38,284 bases of DNA from an uncultured Hyphomicrobiales bacterium (GCA_903900975.1 CAIUPE010000014.1:1-38284), one strand, 5' to 3'; positions 17,302-26,348 are shown, counted from the stretch's first letter. Notes: generated from the letters alone by a model not told the origin. Numbers and translations are program-made.

Positions 17302-18144
17302 CTATCGGATTGAACCCGATGCGTCGAGGGTGACACTCGTTTCTGTAGCGCTCGCAAGGGAAACCAAAGTCAGGGTCAAGTTGAGATTTGCGATAGCCGC
17401 CTTGGTCGGCTTTTGCAGGATCATTACGCGCCAAACGGTAGGTGATATCGCCTTTCCATCGCCAATATACCAGCCGTCGGGACCTTCGACAAACAGGTCG
17501 ATTAGAGGTTGTTTAGTCTCGATAAGAAGGGCGTCGGCATTGGCTGGATCAGGCATGACCGAAACAAGTTGAGCACCAAATGGCATGCTGGCAGGCACAT
17601 CGGCAATCATGTCATTGATCCTCGCAAAATCTGGCCCTTGATAGGGTTTTGCTGCAAGCACGACTTCCGCATGGCCAGTTACGGGTACGCAAAGGGAACC
17701 GCAAACCGCATAATCGAGTTTTAAGACGAGATGGACCGGCTTTGTCTGATCGCTAGCAGTTACACGGACGGGAAAGATAATCTCGGTGTCATATCCCAAA
17801 ATACTTCCTGCCGGATCGGCGATCCGTTGCGGTAATGGCCATAAGACCTTGGCCTCGGCCAGATTATCTGAACCCGACCAGTCGAAAATCGGGGGAAGGC
17901 CGGAATCGCCTGGCATCCTCCAATAGGTTTTCACATGCGGTTCCATTCGAATGTCGATGCCGGCCAAACCCTTTCCGTCGGTCATGCCACCTTCCAGCAA
18001 GATCATTTGGCTTTGTGGCATCGATAGGTTGTTGGCGTTCGCTGCCCGATCCACCGTCGAAATCAGCAGAAGCCCTGATAGGGCCGTAACAATAAATGTT
18101 CGAAGGCAGTGACCTAAGGCGTTTGATATCGGCAATTTGCTCAT
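17302..18144 (-). CDS. DsbD N-terminal-domain-like periplasmic protein
   Basis: 280 residues from ATG 18142-18144 (MSKLPISNALGHCLRTF); a GTG 14 codons earlier is the alternative. A signal peptide or anchor spans about 15-36, ending near DRAANA. The body resembles the immunoglobulin-like N-terminal domain of thiol:disulfide reductase DsbD, with MPGDSGLPPIFDWSGSDNLA and the redox pair in LDYAVCGSLCVPVTGHA (Cys-x3-Cys). The membrane and thioredoxin domains of full DsbD are absent. It would accept electrons in the periplasm and pass them to an unknown client. Divergent from yqgE/algH; peroxiredoxin follows. Confidence 0.82.
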   Translation of the reverse strand: MSKLPISNALGHCLRTFIVTALSGLLLISTVDRAANANNLSMPQSQMILLEGGMTDGKGLAGIDIRMEPHVKTYWRMPGDSGLPPIFDWSGSDNLAEAKVLWPLPQRIADPAGSILGYDTEIIFPVRVTASDQTKPVHLVLKLDYAVCGSLCVPVTGHAEVVLAAKPYQGPDFARINDMIADVPASMPFGAQLVSVMPDPANADALLIETKQPLIDLFVEGPDGWYIGDGKAISPTVWRVMILQKPTKAAIANLNLTLTLVSLASATETSVTLDASGSIR

Positions 18145-18232
18145 CTCACTATCATAAGGCCAAGGCATATTTGGCGCTACTGTCACAATTCACATCTTGA
18201 AACGTTGGGTGGAGGGTTTATTCTCTTCTCTT

Positions 18233-18844
18233 ATGACATTGAGCGCATTATCTGGCACCGGTTCTGAATTTTCCTTCAACGGTCAGTTGCTGATTGCCAT
18301 GCCAGGCATTGGCGACCCGAGGTTTGATCGTGCGTTGGTTTATCTCTGCTCGCATACTGACGATGGAGCGATGGGCATCGTCATCAACCGCCCGGCTGAT
18401 AACATTGCTTTTGTGGATTTGCTTCAACAGTTGAACGTCGTCCCGGAGGGGCGACAGGTGTCATTCCCCGCTAAAGCACGCGAAATTCATGTCATTCATG
18501 GCGGGCCGGTTGAAACAAGTCGGGGCTTTGTTCTGCACTCGGTTGATAGGGATAAGGATTTCGGCTCCGTTAAGATTAATCCTGAGGTTCATTTATCTGC
18601 CGATATCAATATTTTGCATGCCATCGCGCGCGGTGATGGGCCCGACCGTGTGGCCTTTGCCCTTGGCTATGCGGGATGGGCGGCTGGCCAGTTGGAGGCC
18701 GAGATCCAGAACAATGGCTGGCTCTTATGCCCGGCCGATGATGACCTTGTGTTCGATGAATATTTTGAGACCAAATATGAACGCGCGTTGGCTTCGATTG
18801 GCGTTGACCTCGCCATGTTGTCGGGTTCTGCCGGGCGAGCGTGA
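18233..18844 (+). CDS. YqgE/AlgH family protein
   Basis: 203 residues from ATG 18233; a TTG at 18197 would add 12 residues. The GGAGGG upstream is 16 bases away, which is long for the ATG, so the start is uncertain. Family signatures: FNGQLLIAMPGIGDPRFDRA, VYLCSHTDDGAMGIVINRPA, VIHGGPVETSRGFVLHS, ALGYAGWAAGQLEAEIQNNG and WLLCPADDDLVF. UPF0301; AlgH was named for an effect on alginate regulation in Pseudomonas, but the biochemical role is not established. The stop is eight bases from the convergent GGDEF-EAL stop. Confidence 0.93.
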   Translation: MTLSALSGTGSEFSFNGQLLIAMPGIGDPRFDRALVYLCSHTDDGAMGIVINRPADNIAFVDLLQQLNVVPEGRQVSFPAKAREIHVIHGGPVETSRGFVLHSVDRDKDFGSVKINPEVHLSADINILHAIARGDGPDRVAFALGYAGWAAGQLEAEIQNNGWLLCPADDDLVFDEYFETKYERALASIGVDLAMLSGSAGRA

Positions 18845-18852
18845 GTACCCGA

Positions 18853-21729
18853 TCAGCCCTTGATCAGCTTGCGGGTTGCCGTAGCATTCAATGCGGGTCC
18901 GAACACGGCGCCTTGCCCCATGGCCAAACCGAGTTGAACGAATTGTACAATGTCAGACTCCGTCTCAAGGCCCGCCACGATCAGCTCAATATCCAGTTCA
19001 TGCGCTAACGAAATGATGGAACGCAGAATCGCAGGCCGAATGCCGGACGGATCGGGCCGCGTGATCATTCGTGACAGCCGGATGGAACTGAACGGAAAAC
19101 GCTCCAGATAGCCAAGCGACGAATAGCCTTGGCCGAAATCCTCGACTGAAAGGCCGGCGCCAATGTCGATCAGCCCGTTAAGCGTATGAATGGCGTGTTC
19201 CGGATGATCCATCAAATAGCGTTCTGAAACGGCAAGCCGTAACGTCGATTTGACGACTGGAACATGACCTAAAACAGCGCGGACATCGCGCACGAATTCA
19301 GGCCTCTCCAGCATCGGGCCAGGTATCGGGAGCGTGGCGAAAAACGGCGGATAGACATCGATCAGCTTTTGCCAGACGGCGAGCTCATGGGCAGCCTTTT
19401 CAAGAATATGAAGGCCAAGGGTTCCGACCAATTCGGCGCTCTCAGCGACATCCATAAATTCCGTCTGACCAATGATCCCATGATTGGGATGATTCCATAC
19501 CGGAATAACTTCAAAGCCAGAAATGGAACGGTCGGTTAACCTCACAATAGGATGAAAACTCAGCTCTATCTGGTCGCGTTTGACGGCGTCGCGCAGATCG
19601 ATTTCCAGAGCGAGACGTTCGCTGCCTTGGGCGCGCATTGCCGGCCTGAACACGTCAATCCGGTCGCCACCAAGTTTTTTGGCGTGCATCATGGCAATTT
19701 CAGCGTTACGAAGCAAAAGCTCAGCATTCGTTTCACTGCGCTGATCAGGAAGGGCTACGCCGATCGACGCTGTAAGGTTGGCTTCCCGATCCCCAACCGA
19801 AATCGGGGTCGCCAAGCTCTTCCGAATAGAGTCCACCACGGCGGTAATAGGCCCGGGTTCCCGCTCGGAGAGCAGCAAAATAGCGAAGCGGTCGCCACCG
19901 ATTCGAGCCAGCCCGTCTTGTGGGCGGATGAGTCGCAAGAGGCGGCGGGTAACGGCGAGCAACAAAGCGTCGCCACTGCTGAGGCCCAAGGCTTCATTGG
20001 TTTCACGAAACCGGTCAATGTCGATTGAGACCACCGTCGGGCGTAAGGTTTCACCCTCCCGCATCAAGGCGAGCATCAAGTCAATCCGGTCGATCAACAG
20101 GCGGCGATTAGGCAAGCCGGTCAGCGTGTCGTGGATAGCGTCTTGCAAAAGACGCTCTTCGGTCAGGCGCGAATCCGTAATATCTGACAGTGTACCCATC
20201 AGGCGCAGTACCGCACCAAAGTCGTTGACGATTGGACGTGCACGCATCCTGAACCAATGGAAATGTCCATCATTTGCGCGTAGCCGCAAGTCGAGCGATA
20301 AACGCCCGCGACGCTGCAAACAGAAGCGATCGACGGTAGTGGCGAATAGGTCCCTATCGGACGGATGAATATGATCAATAAATTCAGGCGGCGAGCCCTC
20401 TAACCGTCCTTTTGGATAGCCCAGAATAGCCTCAGCCTCGGCCCCCACGCGGACGTGATCGCGTGCGATATCCCAGTCAAAAATGATGTCTCCAGCGCCT
20501 GTCAGAGCTAGCGCTTTGCGCGAAGCGTCCGCAAGTTCGCCACCAACCATGCCGCCGCCGGTGAACGCATGTTGCATCACGGTGAAGCCGATCAACAAAA
20601 TAATCAGAACGAGGCCACCGATCAGCGATTGCGCCGCTAAATCCGTTCGAACCTGACCAATTAGCGTAAATCCAGCCGCCGTCACCCATGCTACTAAAAC
20701 GAGCCACGTTGGAACCAATAAAATTGCGCGGTCATTGCCGTGTGTCGCCAGATAGACGATCAGCATAAAACCTGCCGCCGTAATAGCGGCCATCGAAAGT
20801 CGCGCTAGACCAGATGCGACAGCCGGATCGACCAGTGCAATAGCGGTGAGAACACTTAAAAAGGCGATCCAACTTACGATAATGTGCCGGTAGCGAACCC
20901 GCCAACGCTTCAAATCGAGATAGGCAAAAAGGAACACCAGCAGCGTCGAGCTGAGAACTGCTTCTGCCAGCGCGCGGTAAATCCGTTCTGCTTCGGCGGT
21001 GGTTGAAAAGACTGCGGATAGAAAGCCGAAGTCAACGCCGACATAGGCAACGACCGACCAGGCCATCAATGCGGCTGACGGGAAAATGATGGTGCCACGG
21101 ATCAAAGACAAAATCGTCAGGAAAAGCGCCAGCAATCCGATAATGCCGGTAATAATACCATGATAAAAGGTCAGGCCGTTGGCTTTTTCCTTATAGGCGT
21201 CCGGTGTCCATAGCGTGAGCTGCGGGGGAAGGGCCACATTCGCAAGCTCGGCCACGAAGGTGACCCGCGCTCCAGCATCCAGTGTGATCTGAAAAATATC
21301 GGCATCAGACGAGGGTTGCCGTTCGGGATTACTGCCCTGGCTGGCTGTAATATTGGCCAGACGGGTCGCGCCAAGATCTGGCCAAATAATGCCGGATCCG
21401 ACAAAATGTTGGTGCGGCGCAACCACCCAACGTGTCAATGGTTGGGTGCTGTCATTTTTGAGTGCGAAGACAATCCAGTCTGGCTGGCTGCCTTCCTCTT
21501 TGGCCTTGACCGCAATACGGCGGACAATGCCATCGGCCCCCGGAGCTGTCGAAATGAGGATTTCATCGCCCGCCGAGCGGTGCGGATCGACATACGGTAA
21601 CAGGTTGATCGCTACGGCTTCGGGTGTCACCGATACCAGATCGATGGCCAAAGCCGCCCGATCGGCGAAAAAGCCACCGGATAAAAGCGTCAGCCAAAAA
21701 AGTAGACGACAAAATTTCAACGCTGACAC
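18853..21729 (-). CDS. 7TM-PAS-GGDEF-EAL protein, both c-di-GMP enzymatic sites degenerate
   Basis: 958 residues from GTG 21727-21729; GTG 21759 and TTG 21720 (nine bases behind AGGGAA) are alternatives. Order: signal peptide; periplasmic domain (about 30-185); seven hydrophobic helices (about 188-386); PAS (about 410-520); GGDEF (about 530-695); EAL (about 705-955). The GGDEF signature reads GGDRF (611-615), losing the metal-binding Glu, but RPQD sits exactly five residues upstream, a proper RxxD inhibitory site. In EAL the motif is EVI in FEVIPVW; the usual Asn is missing from ATLPIPG, the ExTE motif is AVSE, DDFGTG is EDFGQG, the KID motif is RLS and EGVE is AGLE. Probably a c-di-GMP-binding receptor rather than an enzyme. 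Follows the GNAT gene by 72 bases. Confidence 0.93.
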   Translation of the reverse strand: MSALKFCRLLFWLTLLSGGFFADRAALAIDLVSVTPEAVAINLLPYVDPHRSAGDEILISTAPGADGIVRRIAVKAKEEGSQPDWIVFALKNDSTQPLTRWVVAPHQHFVGSGIIWPDLGATRLANITASQGSNPERQPSSDADIFQITLDAGARVTFVAELANVALPPQLTLWTPDAYKEKANGLTFYHGIITGIIGLLALFLTILSLIRGTIIFPSAALMAWSVVAYVGVDFGFLSAVFSTTAEAERIYRALAEAVLSSTLLVFLFAYLDLKRWRVRYRHIIVSWIAFLSVLTAIALVDPAVASGLARLSMAAITAAGFMLIVYLATHGNDRAILLVPTWLVLVAWVTAAGFTLIGQVRTDLAAQSLIGGLVLIILLIGFTVMQHAFTGGGMVGGELADASRKALALTGAGDIIFDWDIARDHVRVGAEAEAILGYPKGRLEGSPPEFIDHIHPSDRDLFATTVDRFCLQRRGRLSLDLRLRANDGHFHWFRMRARPIVNDFGAVLRLMGTLSDITDSRLTEERLLQDAIHDTLTGLPNRRLLIDRIDLMLALMREGETLRPTVVSIDIDRFRETNEALGLSSGDALLLAVTRRLLRLIRPQDGLARIGGDRFAILLLSEREPGPITAVVDSIRKSLATPISVGDREANLTASIGVALPDQRSETNAELLLRNAEIAMMHAKKLGGDRIDVFRPAMRAQGSERLALEIDLRDAVKRDQIELSFHPIVRLTDRSISGFEVIPVWNHPNHGIIGQTEFMDVAESAELVGTLGLHILEKAAHELAVWQKLIDVYPPFFATLPIPGPMLERPEFVRDVRAVLGHVPVVKSTLRLAVSERYLMDHPEHAIHTLNGLIDIGAGLSVEDFGQGYSSLGYLERFPFSSIRLSRMITRPDPSGIRPAILRSIISLAHELDIELIVAGLETESDIVQFVQLGLAMGQGAVFGPALNATATRKLIKG

Positions 21730-21801
21730 TTCCCTAAGCCTGAGCGTGCACCATAGCACGTCAGTTGACGAGGTAAAATGATGGAACGCCTCCAGATCGT
21801 T

Positions 21802-22404
21802 CTATTCATCCCGAAGGGGGCTCAAGGACAACTCAGGATCCGATTTTAGACGGGCAAAAGTGAGATGATCTTCCCAATGACCCGCGATACAAAGATATTG
21901 GCGTGCAAAGCCCTCGCGAATAAATCCGTTGTTTTCAAGAACCTTGATGGAAGCCAGATTGCGCGGAACACAAGCGGCCTCGATTCGTCTGAAACCTAAC
22001 GGGCCAAAGGCTTGGCGTAGTGCCAGCGGGACAGCTTTGGTCATAATGCCTTTACCTGCATAGGGCTGCCCCATCCAATAGCCCATCATTGCGCTTTGGG
22101 CGACGCCGCGCCGGACATGCCCGAAGCTAATACCGCCTAGCAATTGGCCGGACGGTTGGGAGAAGATAAAGTAAGGGTGAAGAAAATCGGGATCCGCATC
22201 GTTGAAGTAACGTCGCCGAAATGCATTGCGCGTTAAATCATCCATCGGCCATGTGGGCTCCCACGGCGTCAGAAACGCCCTACTTGTTGTACGTAGTACC
22301 TCCCAGGCTAGAAAATCGTCCATCACGGGCGGACGGATCATCAATCCATTGCCGCTCTCGGTATGGCGTCCGATCGGCTTGTTGATGCGCCCAAATAGCC
22401 CCAT
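21802..22404 (-). CDS. GNAT-family N-acetyltransferase (RimJ/RimL-like)
   Basis: 200 residues. Acetyl-CoA-dependent acetyltransferase resembling those acting on ribosomal-protein N-termini; the real substrate is not known. Signatures: MIRPPVMDDFLAWEVLR, MGYWMGQPYAGKGIMTKAVP (the Q/RxxGxG/A acetyl-CoA loop), LGFRRIEAACVPRNLASIKV and LENNGFIREGFARQYLCIAG. GGAGC lies about eight bases upstream of ATG 22402-22404, 14 bases after the M16 peptidase stop, so these are probably cotranscribed. Confidence 0.92.
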   Translation of the reverse strand: MGLFGRINKPIGRHTESGNGLMIRPPVMDDFLAWEVLRTTSRAFLTPWEPTWPMDDLTRNAFRRRYFNDADPDFLHPYFIFSQPSGQLLGGISFGHVRRGVAQSAMMGYWMGQPYAGKGIMTKAVPLALRQAFGPLGFRRIEAACVPRNLASIKVLENNGFIREGFARQYLCIAGHWEDHLTFARLKSDPELSLSPLRDE

Positions 22405-22418
22405 TCGGTTGCTCCAGA

Positions 22419-23717
22419 TTACGCTCGGGGCAGGGTTGGCGCGCCGATTCGGGCGGCTATCGCATCGAACGGCATCAGTTTTTTGATTGGACCAATGGCA
22501 GAAACCGTTGGCGTTGCCGTTAACAGGCCGTGGCCCACTCGTCGGACATCATCAACCGTGATTGCATCTATTGCTTTGATGATTTCAGTGCGCGGCATGA
22601 CCCTGCCGTAGGCGAGCATATGGCGTGCCATTTGTTCGGCACGGCGGCCGGGCGATTCAAGCGCCGTCAGCAGAGACATTTTCATTTGAGCCTTCGCGCG
22701 GGCGACTTCCGCTTCCAGGGGTGTGGCGGCTGCGGCCATTAACGTATCGAGGACGACGGGGGTAAAATCCTCAAGTTGGGCGTCGCCCGTGCCACCATAA
22801 ATCGCAAAAACGCCTGAATCAGCGAAGGGTGAGAAGAAGGAATAAACCTCGTAACATAGCCCGCGTTTCTCGCGCACTTCTTGAAAAAGCCGTGACGACA
22901 TCCCGCCGCCGAGCAGGTTGGAAAATACATGCATGGCGTAATGGTCTGGATCGGCCCAAGACAGTCCCTTGAATCCAAATACGACATGGGATTGCTCAAG
23001 CTTGCGAGGGCGCCGTTGATCCCCGCCAACATAAAGGGCCGGGACGGCGTCGATCGCCTTGGCGCGACCAAATCCATCAAAACGACCGGCGACCTCCGCC
23101 ACAATATGGTCATGTTCGACAGCACCAGCGGCCGATACAATCATTGACGGTGTGCGGTAGGTGCGATCCAAAAAGCCGCGCATCGAGGCGCGATTCTGTG
23201 CTTTGACCGTTTTTGGTGTGCCCAGAATACGCCGCCCAATGGGGGCACCCGCATAGGCGGTTTCCATGAACATATCGAACACGACCTCATCGGGCGTGTC
23301 TTCATAGGAACCGATTTCCTGTAAGATTACGCCTTTTTCCCGCTTCAGCTCGGTGGCGTCAAACGTCGGCTCGGTCAAGATATCCGCCAATATATCGAGC
23401 GCTAAGCCGGTGTCTTGACCCAAGACGCGGGAATAATAGGCGGTGTATTCTGTATTGGTTTCGGCGTTGACCTCGCCGCCGACGGCTTCGATTTCTTCGG
23501 CGATTTGTAAGGCGGTACGCTTTGATGTGCCTTTAAACGCCATATGTTCGAGGAGATGGGCTAGGCCTTGTTCCTCGGCCTGCTCGTGCCGAGAGCCAGC
23601 TCCGCTCCAAACGCCTAAGGCTGCGGTGGCAAGGCTCGGCATGGTTTCGGTGACGACCCTTAAGCCATTCGGCAAAGTGGTGACACGGACAGCCTCGGCG
23701 CGATCAACTTCGTTCAC
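22419..23717 (-). CDS. M16-family zinc metallopeptidase (processing-peptidase-like)
   Basis: 432 residues. Zinc protease of the pitrilysin family, similar to mitochondrial processing peptidase beta. The inverted zinc motif HLLEH is at 54-58 (HxxEH), with the third ligand in the REKGVILQEI stretch about 75 residues later. Also ETNTEYTAYYSRVLG, and the C-terminal M16 domain with QSHVVFGFKGL and LLGGGMSSRLFQEVREKRGL. The GTG start at 23715-23717 directly follows the thrC TGA, with GGAG about eight bases upstream. The thrC-M16-GNAT order is the common alphaproteobacterial arrangement. No signal peptide, so cytosolic or membrane-associated. Confidence 0.95.
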   Translation of the reverse strand: MNEVDRAEAVRVTTLPNGLRVVTETMPSLATAALGVWSGAGSRHEQAEEQGLAHLLEHMAFKGTSKRTALQIAEEIEAVGGEVNAETNTEYTAYYSRVLGQDTGLALDILADILTEPTFDATELKREKGVILQEIGSYEDTPDEVVFDMFMETAYAGAPIGRRILGTPKTVKAQNRASMRGFLDRTYRTPSMIVSAAGAVEHDHIVAEVAGRFDGFGRAKAIDAVPALYVGGDQRRPRKLEQSHVVFGFKGLSWADPDHYAMHVFSNLLGGGMSSRLFQEVREKRGLCYEVYSFFSPFADSGVFAIYGGTGDAQLEDFTPVVLDTLMAAAATPLEAEVARAKAQMKMSLLTALESPGRRAEQMARHMLAYGRVMPRTEIIKAIDAITVDDVRRVGHGLLTATPTVSAIGPIKKLMPFDAIAARIGAPTLPRA

Positions 23718-25127
23718 TCAAGCGGCTCCTTGACCGGCGCGGACATGCGCTTTGATAAAGTCTTCAATAAGGGATTGATCATTGGGCAGACGCGTAAAAT
23801 GTTCAGTACGCTCCAGCAAATCGGCAAGATGGGCGGGAAGCGCGGGGCGGGTGCCAGTGGCTTGCTCGACCGCATCGGGGAATTTCGCTGGATGGGCGGT
23901 GCCTAACACGACCATCGGTGTTTCTTTGGCCTTTTCGAGCTCCTCACGGCCTGCCACAACGCCGATAGCGGTATGGGGATCGAGCAGATAGCCGGATTGG
24001 GTCCAGACGTCCTTCATTGCCCTATCGACATCGGCTTCGCGTACCGCAACGCCTGAAAAATCTTGGCGCAAGGCGGTGAGCGCGTCAGGCGCGATGGTGA
24101 AGGAATGGGACTGGCTGAGTTGTGCCATCATCGAGCGGATCTCCGCTGGATCGCGCCCATGCGCTTCATAGAGCATCCGCTCAAAATTCGACGAAATCTG
24201 GATGTCCATCGAGGGTGAAGTGGTGGCTTTAACGCCCGTCATCTCGTAGCGGCCGGTGGCAAGCGCGCGGGCTAGGATATCGTTGTCATTCGTAGCAATG
24301 GTCAAAAGCTTGATTGGCAGGCCCATTTGCTTGGCCACCCAGCCCGCTAAAATATCGCCGAAATTGCCGGTAGGCACCGAGAACGACACTTCGCGGTGGG
24401 GTGCGCCTAAGGACACGGCTGAGGTAAAATAATACACGATTTGCGCGACAATTCGCGCCCAGTTGATCGAGTTAACGCCCGACAGGCCCAATCCATCGCG
24501 GAAGCTGTGATGGTTGAACATTGCTTTCACCAGCGCCTGGCAATCATCAAATGTTCCGTCAACCGCTACCGCGTGGACATTATCGGCATTGACGGTGGTC
24601 ATTTGTCGGCGCTGCACTTCGCTGACGCGGCCATGCGGGAATAAAATGACCATATCGACGCGCTTTAGGCCTTTGAAAGCATCAATCGCCGCGCCGCCCG
24701 TGTCGCCCGAGGTTGCTCCCACAATGGTAGCGCGTTGGCCGCGCTGTTCGAGCACGTGGTCCATCAAGCGGCCCAAGAGCTGCATCGCGACATCTTTAAA
24801 GGCGAGCGTTGGGCCGTGAAAGAGTTCGAGCACGAAGAGATTATCGTCGAGCTGCACCAGCGGGCAAACGGCATCATGCCGGAAGGTGGCGTAGGCCTCG
24901 TGCACCATGGCGCTGAGCGCCTTTTTATCGATGTCGTCGGCAAAGCGCCCGATGATGTTTTCTGCGACTTCCGCGTAAGACTGGCCGGACAGAGCAGCGA
25001 TCTCGGCCGATGAGAGCTGAGGGATGCTGGTTGGCCAGTAAAGCCCGCCATCGCGTGCAAGGCCTGCAAGAAGCGCGTCGGTGAAGCCAAGTTCCGGCGC
25101 TTCGCCGCGGGTGGAGACGTGGTGCAT
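23718..25127 (-). CDS. thrC: Threonine synthase
   Basis: PLP-dependent conversion of O-phosphohomoserine to threonine; substrate made by ThrB (604-1569). 469 residues from ATG 25125-25127 (MHHVSTRGEAPELGFTDALL); a GTG five codons upstream (25142) has AGGA ten bases before it and may be the true start. The PLP lysine is in HGPTLAFKDVAMQLLG. Further signatures are ATSGDTGGAAIDAFKG, NSINWARIVAQIVYYF, SVPTGNFGDILAGW and SSNFERMLYE. This is the long fungal/proteobacterial class. Sits between the SURF1 gene and the M16 peptidase gene. Confidence 0.96.
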   Translation of the reverse strand: MHHVSTRGEAPELGFTDALLAGLARDGGLYWPTSIPQLSSAEIAALSGQSYAEVAENIIGRFADDIDKKALSAMVHEAYATFRHDAVCPLVQLDDNLFVLELFHGPTLAFKDVAMQLLGRLMDHVLEQRGQRATIVGATSGDTGGAAIDAFKGLKRVDMVILFPHGRVSEVQRRQMTTVNADNVHAVAVDGTFDDCQALVKAMFNHHSFRDGLGLSGVNSINWARIVAQIVYYFTSAVSLGAPHREVSFSVPTGNFGDILAGWVAKQMGLPIKLLTIATNDNDILARALATGRYEMTGVKATTSPSMDIQISSNFERMLYEAHGRDPAEIRSMMAQLSQSHSFTIAPDALTALRQDFSGVAVREADVDRAMKDVWTQSGYLLDPHTAIGVVAGREELEKAKETPMVVLGTAHPAKFPDAVEQATGTRPALPAHLADLLERTEHFTRLPNDQSLIEDFIKAHVRAGQGAA

Positions 25128-25161
25128 GCGGGATTGGGTCACGGTCGGGCGATCCTGATGT

Positions 25162-25920
25162 TCAGTGCAAAGCGGATGGTTGGGTGTCTTTGTTAAGACG
25201 ATCTCTCGCAAACACGAAAAACACACCAGCCAGCACAAAGGCAAGCGCAAACCATGTCAGAGCGTATTGCAAATGGTTGTTCACCAATGCCACGATCGTA
25301 TGGCCCCCTTCGGGCCAGACACCCTTTGGTGTGGTTTTATCCGCATCCACCACGAAGGGCGCGACCTTTTCAAGATGCTTAGCGCTGGCGATGGCGGCGG
25401 GATCAATCGTAAAAAATAGGTTCGCTGCTGGGGTGTCTTGCGGGGTAAAGAAACCGCGTTTCTCGGGCGCGCGTAAAATACCGGTGAGTGTTACGACACC
25501 TTCCGGCAAGCCGTTTTTGCGGGTCGCCTGATCGCGAAACGCTTGCGGCACAAAGCCGCGATTAACGATGACGGTTGAGCCATCGGCCAGCACCAAGGGG
25601 GTGAGCGCAAAAAAGCCTTCGCTGGTATCGCCACGTTGACCGACATCGACAAAGCCGAAGACGAGGGCTTCTTTGTCATGCTGGAAGGTGCCGGTGAGCG
25701 AGACGCGGCGATAATCATAGTCTTGCGGTTTAAGCGTTGGCCAATCGGTTGAAGCAGGCAGCGGCACCGCCGGAGCAGTCAACGAGGCTTCGATTTGGGT
25801 GACTAAGCGGTCTTTCTCATCAAGCCGCATCAATTGCCACACGCCAAGGCTTAACAGGATCACCAGCGCTAGGCTGGTGAACAGCGTGGGGACGATCAGC
25901 GCGCGGGCAGGCGATGTCAT
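25162..25920 (-). CDS. SURF1-family cytochrome oxidase assembly protein
   Basis: 252 residues from ATG 25918-25920; a TTG two codons earlier is in frame but overlaps the DUF983 stop. Two membrane helices, near the N-terminus (about 8-28) and the C-terminus (about 222-243), flank a periplasmic domain, the classic SURF1 layout. Motifs: LGVWQLMRLDEKDRLV, YDYRRVSLTGTFQHD, IVNRGFVPQ and NNHLQYALTWFALA. SURF1 helps insert heme a into oxidase subunit I. The gene starts two bases after the DUF983 stop and lies in the cox cluster, which supports that role. Confidence 0.94.
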   Translation of the reverse strand: MTSPARALIVPTLFTSLALVILLSLGVWQLMRLDEKDRLVTQIEASLTAPAVPLPASTDWPTLKPQDYDYRRVSLTGTFQHDKEALVFGFVDVGQRGDTSEGFFALTPLVLADGSTVIVNRGFVPQAFRDQATRKNGLPEGVVTLTGILRAPEKRGFFTPQDTPAANLFFTIDPAAIASAKHLEKVAPFVVDADKTTPKGVWPEGGHTIVALVNNHLQYALTWFALAFVLAGVFFVFARDRLNKDTQPSALH

Positions 25921-25922
25921 GG

Positions 25923-26300
25923 TCAAAGTTCCAATTTACCTTGCTCGGCCTTATGGCGGAACTGGGAAGCGATCAGAATGCCCTTGAAGGGGCGAATGAG
26001 ACCAATACTGACGGCCGCCATCAGTGGCAGGAAGATTGCTGCGAGCAGCAGCAGCGGCGGCTCATAATAGGCATCGACCAGCAATGTAGAGCCAACCACA
26101 ACAATGCCAGAAATCATCATAATGAAAATGGTCGGGCCATCGCCTGAATCGGCAAAGCTGTAATCGAGGCCGCAGACCTCACATTTAGCGGCAACGGTAA
26201 GAAAGCCAGCGAATAAATGGCCGTCACCACATTTGGGGCAACGGCCGCGAAGACCGGCGAAGAGACCCGAGCGATCACTGAGGGGGGCAGGTGCAGCCAT
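25923..26300 (-). CDS. DUF983 membrane protein with two CxxC zinc-ribbon-like motifs
   Basis: 125 residues from ATG 26298-26300, with GGAGA about ten bases upstream. The frame continues open far upstream through ctaE but that is chance and is not part of the protein. The N-terminal region has GLRGRCPKCGDGHLF and then AKCEVCGLDYSF, two CxxC pairs that probably bind zinc, followed by two hydrophobic helices (about 58-80 and 85-107). DUF983 proteins are standard neighbours of cox genes in alphaproteobacteria; the role is unknown. Separated from ctaE by a strong hairpin, so it may have a separate promoter or read-through dependence. Confidence 0.87.
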   Translation of the reverse strand: MAAPAPLSDRSGLFAGLRGRCPKCGDGHLFAGFLTVAAKCEVCGLDYSFADSGDGPTIFIMMISGIVVVGSTLLVDAYYEPPLLLLAAIFLPLMAAVSIGLIRPFKGILIASQFRHKAEQGKLEL

Positions 26301-26321
26301 GCTATCAATATCTCCAAAATG

Positions 26322-26348
26322 AAAAAGGGCGGCCGAAGCCGCCCTTTT
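26322..26348 (-). terminator. Intrinsic terminator with TTCG tetraloop, between ctaE and DUF983
   Basis: On the minus strand the sequence is a perfect 11-bp stem AAAAGGGCGGC, loop TTCG, GCCGCCCTTTT, with T continuing beyond. It lies 17 bases after the ctaE stop and 21 bases before the DUF983 start. It splits the cox-thrC gene run; strength may be partial. Confidence 0.85.
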
